Under the pieces are notes generated by a model. That model made no database searches. It was not told the DNA's origin and saw nothing but the letters and a program-made list of their open reading frames with translations. 7,692 nt of DNA from an uncultured Clostridia bacterium (GTDB taxonomy: Bacteria; Bacillota_A; Clostridia; TANB77; CAG-508): positions 1-7,692 of the forward strand of contig CALXXB010000055.1 of NCBI GenBank assembly GCA_944392525.1. The letters are read 5' to 3'. Below, one piece after another: positions 1 through 5,448 of this stretch; within the stretch, counting starts at the first letter, position 1, and each line of letters opens with the position of its first letter. The translations under genes and the position numbers were made by a program.

Positions 1-512
1 TTTACTGCCACTTTATCAGCATCCTCTGCTGAATAATCAGTATAGAATGTTTCATCTCCTGTTTCTATTCCAGCTACATAGAAAATATTATGACTTGTCC
101 CATTTATAATATATAAATCTGTTAATCTATTAATCTGTATTTGAGTATTTGCTTCTCCGTTTTTTATTTTTTCATAATCTTTTCCATAGTTTAAAGTAAT
201 ATTTTCCATTGCAGCAAGGTCAATTACATAAAAAGGACCAATATCCGTTGCTTCACTAATAGAATTAATATGACTTATATTTGTATATTCTATGTTTGTA
301 TCAGCTGGAATCATACCATATTGAGCATAATATGTAGATACTTTATCACGTAAGTTTTCTATATCTGCTTGCATATTACTTAACTTAGTAGTTCCCATAC
401 TATCAGCTACATTATAAATAACAACATTTGTTAAAATCAAAATAATTGCAACTGTAATAACTAAAGAAATTAAGCTGACACCATTTTTTTTCTTAATCAA
501 GCTTTTCATCAT
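1..512 (-). CDS. Pilin-like protein with class III (prepilin) N-terminus, C-terminus off window
   Basis: An open minus-strand frame of 170 codons runs off the left edge, so the C-terminus is missing. The protein begins MMKSLIKKKNG followed by VSLISLVITVAIIL, a short basic leader, a Gly at residue 11 and then a hydrophobic helix to about residue 34. This is the layout of type IV pilins and type II secretion pseudopilins cut by prepilin peptidase after the Gly. Position +5 is Ser rather than the usual Glu, a variant I recall as common in Clostridia. The rest is a soluble domain with no motif I recognise. I chose the ATG at 512 because GGAG at 521-524 lies 8 bases upstream; an ATG at 518 is only 2 bases from it, which is too close. 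Only 39 bases separate this start from the M50 protease stop and no terminator is seen there, so co-transcription with it is likely. Whether it is a pilus subunit or another surface-exposed membrane protein cannot be told. Confidence 0.75.
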   Translation of the reverse strand, partial: MMKSLIKKKNGVSLISLVITVAIILILTNVVIYNVADSMGTTKLSNMQADIENLRDKVSTYYAQYGMIPADTNIEYTNISHINSISEATDIGPFYVIDLAAMENITLNYGKDYEKIKNGEANTQIQINRLTDLYIINGTSHNIFYVAGIETGDETFYTDYSAEDADKVAV

Positions 513-551
513 TTGCATTTCTCCTTTTTTATCTTTAGTATTAGTTTACTA

Positions 552-1217
552 TTAATTGGCTTTTATTTCAATAGTTTTTTCTATTAAATTATAAATTTTG
601 TTTCTTCTTCTATACACTCTATCCTCTTTAATATAAAGCATCCAAAGAAAAATAATAACAAGAAAAATCGCAACATTTTGTACATAAAAAATAGTAATAC
701 TAGCTACACATGTAATTATAATTAAAGTAATCAATGAAATACGATTAGTATATACCTCTGCTTTTCTTTTTCCACAAATCATATGTAAAACACTTTCTAA
801 AATTCTTCCTCCATCTAAAGGATAAAATGGTAATAAATTAAACATCATAAGTAACAAATTTGAATAAATAATTTTTAAACCTAAGAACACGTTCATATTA
901 TACTGTAATGCTATCAAAATTATAATCAAATTAGTTATAGGTCCTGCTAAAGCAACAACCATCTTTTTTATTTCTAATAAATTTCCTTTGCCAATCTTCC
1001 TATTATAGTCTTTTGTATTTAATTTAAAAGATATACTAACTCCATATGGCTTTAGTTCCATTTTATTTGGTTTCATTCCTAAAAGTAGTCCGCAAGCCAA
1101 ATGTCCTAATTCATGAAGAATTGCAAATGCAAGTATTAAAATATATGTACCTACTTGATTTGTAAAATAAAATAATAACAAAAACAAGAAAATCTTCAAG
1201 TCTATTTTAAATCGCAT
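552..1217 (-). CDS. spoIVFB: SpoIVFB-like site-2 protease (M50 family intramembrane metalloprotease)
   Basis: Polytopic membrane zinc protease of 221 residues. The catalytic HELGH motif is at residues 35-39 in a hydrophobic segment, AGPITN is at 91-96, and the second active-site motif NLLPFYPLDGGR at 127-138 supplies the third zinc ligand, Asp135. More hydrophobic segments lie at about 8-32, 86-104, 111-130 and 160-195. In Bacillus subtilis SpoIVFB cuts pro-sigma-K in the mother-cell-derived membrane around the forespore. The gene immediately upstream codes for a membrane-bound LytM protein, which is the spoIVFA-spoIVFB order and makes this assignment better than a generic M50 protease. The protein ends about 20 residues after the last membrane segment, so the CBS domain of the roughly 288-residue B. 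subtilis protein is absent. ATG at 1217 follows AAGGAGGAAG at 1221-1230, which overlaps the upstream stop codon, so the two genes are probably translationally coupled. I infer the substrate; none is visible here. Confidence 0.82.
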   Translation of the reverse strand: MRFKIDLKIFLFLLLFYFTNQVGTYILILAFAILHELGHLACGLLLGMKPNKMELKPYGVSISFKLNTKDYNRKIGKGNLLEIKKMVVALAGPITNLIIILIALQYNMNVFLGLKIIYSNLLLMMFNLLPFYPLDGGRILESVLHMICGKRKAEVYTNRISLITLIIITCVASITIFYVQNVAIFLVIIFLWMLYIKEDRVYRRRNKIYNLIEKTIEIKAN

Positions 1218-1229
1218 ATTCTTCCTCCT

Positions 1230-2096
1230 TTATAATTCTAAAATGCTTTGTGGATCTAATTTTCTTTCTTGGTATCTAATTTCAAAATGTAAATGTGGTC
1301 CTGTTGAATTACCTGTCGAACCAACCTCTGCTATTTCTTGTCCTTGTACAACCATATCTCCTTGTTTTACATATAAATTATTACAATGAGCATAAATAAT
1401 ACTTACTTCTCCTATTTGTATTTTTAAATGTTTTCCATAATCGCCTTCTTCTGATGCAAGTACAACCTCACCGTCAGTTGCAGACTTTATTTTTGTTCCT
1501 AAGTTTGCCGCAATGTCTGTTCCTGTATGATTTTTAGGAACAGTTCCTGTTGCTGTATCTCTTTGACCAAATTTAGATGAAACTACACCTTCTACTGGCT
1601 TTATAAAAGTAGTCGTTTCCTTAACTTTCTCTATATCTTGTTCTGTTTGAGATAATTCTTGTTTCTGCTCAGGTTCTGATACATCTAATTGTTCACTACT
1701 TGTAGTATTTTCTTCTGTCGCTCCTCCTATTGCGTCTTGTTCTACATTATTCTGCTCTGTATTATTATTCTCCTCTGTATTAGTAAACAAACTTAAAATA
1801 CTATTTTTCACATTGTTGTATAACTCCATGAAATTTGTATCATACGACAAAACTTCATTAACTTTATTAGTAAAATCTTCTGAGAAAACATATTCATTGT
1901 TTTGAATAACATAAACAACTAAATAAACAATTGTACATATTAATACTTGAATAAGCATCTTTTTCAATAGTTTTATATCTTTTTTTTCCTTATCACCTAC
2001 TTTTATAGTTGCTACTGGTCTAGTATTTCCTTGTCTTCTCTCATATATTGCCTCAGCTCGTCTAATTTTCTCTTCCACTGATAGTGTTCTTTCCAT
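1230..2096 (-). CDS. spoIVFA: SpoIVFA-like membrane protein with M23/LytM domain
   Basis: 288 residues: an Arg/Glu-rich cytosolic start (1-45, with an EKIRRAEAIYERRQ stretch), one transmembrane helix at about 46-65, a low-complexity Glu/Gln/Asn/Thr linker (about 105-160) and a C-terminal M23/LytM domain (about 165-288). The M23 ligand set looks complete: His190-x3-Asp194, His237, and HLH at 268-270, with GSTGNSTGPHLHFEIR giving the family signature. In B. subtilis SpoIVFA anchors and inhibits SpoIVFB and is located through its LytM domain binding forespore SpoIIQ; that domain is, as I recall, degenerate. Here the residues would allow real peptidoglycan endopeptidase activity. The stop lies 12 bases before the spoIVFB-like start. 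ATG at 2096 has a GAGGTG site upstream (about 2104-2109). Alternatives are another single-pass M23 sporulation protein (SpoIIQ-like) or a plain cell-wall hydrolase, but the M50 partner favours SpoIVFA. Confidence 0.75.
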   Translation of the reverse strand: MERTLSVEEKIRRAEAIYERRQGNTRPVATIKVGDKEKKDIKLLKKMLIQVLICTIVYLVVYVIQNNEYVFSEDFTNKVNEVLSYDTNFMELYNNVKNSILSLFTNTEENNNTEQNNVEQDAIGGATEENTTSSEQLDVSEPEQKQELSQTEQDIEKVKETTTFIKPVEGVVSSKFGQRDTATGTVPKNHTGTDIAANLGTKIKSATDGEVVLASEEGDYGKHLKIQIGEVSIIYAHCNNLYVKQGDMVVQGQEIAEVGSTGNSTGPHLHFEIRYQERKLDPQSILEL

Positions 2097-2127
2097 AAAA
2101 ATACACCTCTTCCTTAGTTTCTTTTAA

Positions 2128-2156
2128 ACTATATGTCAGGAAAAGATGTTTTATGC
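2128..2156 (-). promoter_or_regulatory. Candidate sigma-E-type promoter upstream of the spoIVFA-like gene
   Basis: On the minus strand GCATAAA (2150-2156) is followed after 14 bases by CATATAGT (2128-2135). This resembles the sigma-E pattern as I recall it (KMATATT, 13-15 bases, CATACAHT), matching 5 of 7 and 6 of 8 positions. The spacing is right, and the spoIVFAB operon of B. subtilis is under sigma-E control. In an AT-rich genome such matches also arise by chance. Confidence 0.38.
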
Positions 2157-2159
2157 TCT

Positions 2160-2513
2160 TTATTTTATTAATAATAACATCGTCTCTATAAAAATAATTA
2201 TTCCCATTACTATTACAGTTTTTTTCATTTTCTTACATTTAGTATTAATTTTCTTTTGAATCTCATTTCTTTCTTTTTTCTTTTTTTCTAATCTTGTAAT
2301 ATAATTTGATACTAACATTTCCGCTTCTTTTAAAATATAATCATTTTCTTTACTAGTTTTTATATTCTTGTTGTCTTTATCTATTTTTACATTTTCTATT
2401 TTTTCATCTTGCTTTACCCTACTATTAGTCTTAAGTACTACAATTGCTTCTTCAACTATATTAGATGGCAAATTTCTTAAAACTACCATATTCTTTAAAC
2501 CACTTTGATTCAT
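2160..2513 (-). CDS. Small tail-anchored membrane protein, unknown function
   Basis: 117 residues, family not recognised. The N-terminal 30 residues are hydrophobic-amphipathic (MVVLRNLPSNIVEEAIVVLK at 9-28) and look like a compact helix motif. Residues 30-60 are a Lys/Asp/Asn-rich, probably disordered linker. Residues 60-96 form a charged, probably coiled-coil helix, and residues 99-116 form a single C-terminal membrane helix. The likely topology is a cytosolic protein held in the membrane by its tail. ATG at 2513 follows GGAGGT at 2520-2525 with good spacing. It is first in the cluster, 63 bases upstream of the spoIVFA-like gene, with no clear terminator between; a separate sigma-E-like promoter may start within that gap. 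Position suggests, but does not prove, a membrane or sporulation role. The gene is probably real because of the strong ribosome binding site, sensible domain layout and full use of the space. Confidence 0.72.
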   Translation of the reverse strand: MNQSGLKNMVVLRNLPSNIVEEAIVVLKTNSRVKQDEKIENVKIDKDNKNIKTSKENDYILKEAEMLVSNYITRLEKKKKERNEIQKKINTKCKKMKKTVIVMGIIIFIETMLLLIK

Positions 2514-2589
2514 TTGTATACCTCCAAAATTTTATGTATTAGTATTATTATTTCCATTTTTTTCATACATATACATCTTGTACAATTTA

Positions 2590-2634
2590 TTATACAAAAA
2601 ATGAAGTAGAAACTTTTAATTTCTACTTCATCTT
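2590..2634 (-). terminator. Rho-independent terminator of the vWA surface-protein gene
   Basis: A perfect 12-bp inverted repeat, ATGAAGTAGAAA (2601-2612) and TTTCTACTTCAT (2620-2631), encloses a 7-base loop. Read on the minus strand it is followed by a run of T (complement of the A run at 2596-2600). It lies just after the stop codon of the gene ending at 2649 and before the 117-residue gene, so the surface protein is a separate transcription unit. There is no T run on the plus-strand side. Confidence 0.82.
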
Positions 2635-2648
2635 ATATTCATATCGTC

Positions 2649-4994
2649 TTAATTTCTTATTTTATCTATAATTGATGTAAATAGTGATTTTTTTAATATT
2701 TCATATACTGTCATATCAGTTTTTGGTCTACCTGTTGGTGGTATTACAATAACTTCATTAGTACTTTCATTTGAGTAGTCGATATCTTGACTATCACCTG
2801 GATAAGCTCCTGCATATTGATGTGATATATTTGCTCCTACTGTATATGTCATCCTTCTATTAGCTTGGTTTCCATATTTAAGTACTTCTGACGCTATTCC
2901 AAAATCAGGATTCTCTATATCGTCTAAGCTAGCTATCATTCTAGTTACTACATATTTTATAGTATATTCCCCACCTGGTGATATATAAAATCCATTTTCG
3001 CCTTCACCGTTATTATCTAATGTTAATTGTAATGCTACATGAGTTCCATACTTTTCTAATGTATCTTGAGTTACTAAATTCTCTCCTAGTAAACTTCCTA
3101 AATCTACATAATCCCAACCGGTGCTTTCGTTAGTTCCTTCTGTTGTTATTAGTGATACTTTTGGGTCATATATGAATTTCTCTGGTAGATAATTTAATAA
3201 TTCTAAATGTTCACATTGTATTGATGAGTCATTCTTTATGCTTACCGTATATTCGATTTGTATTGTAGTACCATATGCTAATTCATTATCTAATGTCTCT
3301 AGTATTGGGAAGTCTGTTCCTGGCTCTCTTGTTTGAGTATCTAGTACTTGTCCATTTTGTAATATAATTCTTAATCCTGTAGCTGTTATATCAGTAGCTA
3401 ATGTAAATCCTGGTCTTCTTGCTAATGTTAAGTTTCTACCTGTATATTCTGCTGATACGTGTTTTATTATTTTTACTAATACTTCTTCTCCTGTATCTGG
3501 GTCTGTTTCTGTTACTCTTATTTCACTTGGATTTGGTACTGCTGTTATTGTATAATTTTCTCCACCTTGTACTGTCATATATGTTTTACTACTTAATTCT
3601 TGTGCTTCATCTACTGAAGTAAAGTCATCTATTTGGTCAAACATTATTGTATTATTGTAATCCATCAAATCGAATTGTGCATCTACTTGTTCTCTTCTTG
3701 CTGAATCTTCATATCCTGATGTAACTGTATGGCTTGAGCTATAATATTTCTCATCTGTACTTGAAATTAAGAAGTCTTTTAGTTCTCCTTTTATTAGTTC
3801 TACTGTCTTATAACCATCCTCTATGTTCCAGAATTTTGATGAATGCTCAGCAAATATATTTTGTACATATGCATTTTCTTCTTCATCTGTTGATTTTGTA
3901 ATTAATGATATTACATTTACGCCATTACCTTTTAGTTCTTCTATTTTATTTATAGTAGATTCAGATACAATATCCAATTTTCTGTATGCTTCTTCTTCTG
4001 AGTCTGTATAGTAAGTTTGTGTATTACCATCTGATGTTGGCACACCATCTGATAATATTGTTAGATATCTATTTGAATCTTCTGTGTTATTGTAGAATGA
4101 TTCATATGATTTATCTAATGCTCCTACAACGTTAGTGTTTGCTGTTTGCCATCCGTTATTATTTATATCATCTAATGCTGTATTTAATTGATTCAAGTCT
4201 TTTGTTAATGATACTGCTCTGTAGTTAGTTCCTGAAAAGAATACTAAACCTATATATATGTTATTTCCACTTTGTATTAATTCTGAACATAATTGTTTTG
4301 CTGCGTCTACAACTACTGCCAACCTTGTTTTTGTTTCTCCGTTATATTCTACTTCAGTTGTACGCATACTGTATGAACAGTCAAGTGCTATATATAATTG
4401 TAACGCACCTTTTCCACTTTGTTCTACTTCTATTTTTTCTGAATCTAGATATTCTTCTGCTCCTGGTACACTTGCTGCAAAGTAGTCTTGTCCATTATAT
4501 TTTAATATATTTTCAACTAAGTCTTTATTACTTGCACTCACATCACTTCCAACCATTCCATAGACAAACTCTAAAGAATATGTTCCTGGTGATGGAGTAA
4601 ATTTATAATTACCACTTGCATCTGTTCTAGTTGATGCTACAGTGCTTCCACCCTGCTTTAAGTTTACTATTACGCCTTCGACAGGGATTGTTTGTTTTTC
4701 GTTATCAGCTCCCGCTGTACCTACAGAATATCCTAAATCTTCGTTCACATTACCTGATATTGCAGTATAATGTGTAATTATCTCTGTTGGTGTTGTCGGT
4801 CCTGAAGGGGTTGTTGATGATGGTGGGCTTGAACTTGATGGTGAGTCAGATGGTGTCGGTGGTGATGGTGCCGGTCCACTCTCTCCTAAAACTCCTCCTA
4901 TGAAACTAGCATATGATACTGTACATAAGATTTCTATCATCATAATAAACATAACTATCAATGCTATTATTTTAATATTTCTTTTCATCTTCAT
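2649..4994 (-). CDS. Secreted vWA-domain surface protein (adhesin-like) with IPPTG motif
   Basis: 781 residues from the ATG at 4994. In order: a basic start and hydrophobic signal peptide (4-29, likely cut after SYA); a Pro/Ser/Thr-rich linker (about 41-71); a Cna-B/SdrD-like beta domain (about 78-150, with TDASGNYKF and PGTYSLEF); a vWA domain (about 197-415) with an intact MIDAS, DCSYS at 205-209 plus Thr287 and Asp316 (in LSDG); then a Thr/Glu-rich beta region ending in DUF11-like segments (about 575-690, YTVSIKNDSS and LNYLPEKF). Such proteins bind host or cell-surface ligands or serve as pilus-tip adhesins. The C-terminus has IPPTG (751-755), sortase-like, but the 26 residues after it are not a hydrophobic anchor. 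The frame also opens at a GTG at 5012, but promoter-predicted transcription starts at or just upstream of that position and AGGGGAGGGG (5000-5009) lies 5 bases before ATG 4994, which decides this start. It is a single-gene unit with its own promoters and terminator. Ligand and localisation are unknown. Confidence 0.88.
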   Translation of the reverse strand: MKMKRNIKIIALIVMFIMMIEILCTVSYASFIGGVLGESGPAPSPPTPSDSPSSSSPPSSTTPSGPTTPTEIITHYTAISGNVNEDLGYSVGTAGADNEKQTIPVEGVIVNLKQGGSTVASTRTDASGNYKFTPSPGTYSLEFVYGMVGSDVSASNKDLVENILKYNGQDYFAASVPGAEEYLDSEKIEVEQSGKGALQLYIALDCSYSMRTTEVEYNGETKTRLAVVVDAAKQLCSELIQSGNNIYIGLVFFSGTNYRAVSLTKDLNQLNTALDDINNNGWQTANTNVVGALDKSYESFYNNTEDSNRYLTILSDGVPTSDGNTQTYYTDSEEEAYRKLDIVSESTINKIEELKGNGVNVISLITKSTDEEENAYVQNIFAEHSSKFWNIEDGYKTVELIKGELKDFLISSTDEKYYSSSHTVTSGYEDSARREQVDAQFDLMDYNNTIMFDQIDDFTSVDEAQELSSKTYMTVQGGENYTITAVPNPSEIRVTETDPDTGEEVLVKIIKHVSAEYTGRNLTLARRPGFTLATDITATGLRIILQNGQVLDTQTREPGTDFPILETLDNELAYGTTIQIEYTVSIKNDSSIQCEHLELLNYLPEKFIYDPKVSLITTEGTNESTGWDYVDLGSLLGENLVTQDTLEKYGTHVALQLTLDNNGEGENGFYISPGGEYTIKYVVTRMIASLDDIENPDFGIASEVLKYGNQANRRMTYTVGANISHQYAGAYPGDSQDIDYSNESTNEVIVIPPTGRPKTDMTVYEILKKSLFTSIIDKIRN

Positions 4995-4999
4995 AGAAA

Positions 5000-5009
5000 C
5001 CCCTCCCCT
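5000..5009 (-). promoter_or_regulatory. Ribosome binding site that decides the vWA gene start
   Basis: On the minus strand AGGGGAGGGG is followed by TTTCT and then ATG at 4994. If translation began at the upstream in-frame GTG (5012), this site would lie inside the coding sequence and the GTG would have no leader. The site therefore supports ATG 4994 and a protein starting MKMKRN. Confidence 0.75.
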
Positions 5010-5017
5010 CACTGTTA

Positions 5018-5056
5018 ATTATACCACATTTTACCTGTTCGGTCAATTTATGTCAA
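5018..5056 (-). promoter_or_regulatory. Two overlapping sigma-A-type promoters for the vWA gene
   Basis: Minus strand, promoter 1: TTGACC (complement of 5041-5046), 17-base spacer, TATAAT (5018-5023), with TGG directly before the -10 giving an extended -10 element. Promoter 2, shifted 10 bases upstream: TTGACA (5051-5056), 17-base spacer, TAAAAT (5028-5033). The expected starts, about 5011 and about 5021, leave short leaders carrying the ribosome binding site. Promoter 1 is near consensus and should be strong in vegetative cells. Confidence 0.72.
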
Positions 5057-5156
5057 CTTTTGTATTGTTTACAATTCACTATTTTTTGTAAAATGTATTT
5101 ATTTTTCATTTAAAGCATATAAATTTTATAAAAGTAGCTAAAATCAACCTGCTCAC
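5057..5156. other. AT-rich divergent intergenic core with small inverted repeat
   Basis: This stretch separates the divergent promoters of the vWA gene and the plus-strand SEC-C gene. TTTACAA (5068-5074) and TTGTAAA (5086-5092) form a 7-bp inverted repeat around 11 bases. It might be an operator, but the arms are short and AT-rich and could be chance. No open frame or RNA gene is seen. Confidence 0.25.
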
Positions 5157-5185
5157 TAGACAAATATATAAATTTATATTATACT
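5157..5185 (+). promoter_or_regulatory. Sigma-A-type promoter of the plus-strand SEC-C gene
   Basis: TAGACA (5157-5162, one mismatch to TTGACA) is followed after exactly 17 bases by TATACT (5180-5185). A start near 5192 would leave about 33 bases of leader with a GAGG site before ATG 5225. This places the start of expression well upstream of the long open frame and supports translation beginning at 5225. Confidence 0.6.
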
Positions 5186-5224
5186 AAACGATACCACAAA
5201 AAAATCTAATAAGAGGATAGTAAT

Positions 5225-5377
5225 ATGAAAGAAATTGATAAACTATTTCAAATAAGAGAAATAAAAGAAATTCAAAAATTATTAACTGAACTAATTAAGA
5301 AAATAAACTCTACAGATAAGACTCGTCAAGAGAAATTACTAAAGGAAATAACATCAAAAGCCAAAAAAAGAGACTAG
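5225..5377 (+). CDS. N-terminal 50-codon piece of the split SEC-C/DUF5677 gene
   Basis: ATG 5225 has a GAGG site (5213-5216) 8 bases upstream and a promoter at 5157-5185. The 50-residue product begins MKEIDKLFQIREIKEIQKLL and is a Lys/Glu-rich, probably coiled-coil helix ending in SKAKKRD. It reaches TAG at 5375-5377. Just before the stop is a run of seven A (5363-5369). A -1 shift there, equal to an eighth A, joins this frame to the long open frame, which is already open from 5320 but has no start codon of its own in that stretch. I read this as the true 5' end of that gene, separated by a frameshift. It could instead be a separate small protein whose translation stops before the large one. 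Confidence 0.6.
   Translation: MKEIDKLFQIREIKEIQKLLTELIKKINSTDKTRQEKLLKEITSKAKKRD
5363..5369 (+). other. A7 run: probable frameshift or slippage point
   Basis: The upstream frame reads GCC AAA AAA AGA GAC TAG here. With one more A it reads GCC AAA AAA AAG AGA CTA GAA and continues without a stop to 7380, giving a 718-residue protein. The heptamer is not a good ribosomal -1 site, because pairing after P-site slippage would be CAA. A real indel, polymerase slippage on the A run, or an assembly error are all more likely than classic programmed frameshifting. Confidence 0.55.
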
Positions 5378-5392
5378 AACTTGAAAAAACAT

Positions 5393-5416
5393 ATTCAATA
5401 ACAAATTCAATAACAA
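5393..5416 (+). repeat. Perfect 12-bp tandem duplication
   Basis: ATTCAATAACAA occurs twice in direct succession (5393-5404 and 5405-5416). Its length is four codons, so it keeps the frame of the long SEC-C gene and encodes SIT-N-SIT. It lies between the A7 run and the TTG at 5449, in the stretch where the long frame is open but lacks a start. Confidence 0.8.
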
Positions 5417-5448
5417 TATATCCAGAGGATGTTGCGCCGTTAGCATTA

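Noticed and set aside
2097..2159. Weak hairpin (AGTTT/AAACT) between the 117-residue gene and the spoIVFA-like gene as a terminator
   Set aside because: Only five pairs, very AT-rich and no T run; not sufficient to split the cluster.
2529..2536. CATAAAAT on the minus strand, close to a sigma-E -10 box for the 117-residue gene
   Set aside because: No matching -35 box at 13-15 bases, and transcription would begin inside the ribosome binding site.
3419..4600. Several plus-strand open frames inside the vWA gene (for example at 3419-3622 and 4298-4600), rich in Leu
   Set aside because: They are antisense to a well-supported gene with clear domains, have no domain pattern, and arise from Thr/Ser-rich codons read in reverse.
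4909..4933. Cys in the vWA signal peptide as a lipoprotein attachment site
   Set aside because: The residues before the Cys (EIL) do not fit a lipobox, and SYA downstream is a better signal peptidase I site.
5034..5041. GAACAGG near the vWA promoters as an SOS (LexA) operator half-site
   Set aside because: No GTTC partner half-site follows at the right distance.
4900..5091. Plus-strand 63-codon frame over the start of the vWA gene
   Set aside because: It covers the signal peptide and promoters of the vWA gene in antisense; its hydrophobicity mirrors the signal peptide and no ribosome binding site was identified.
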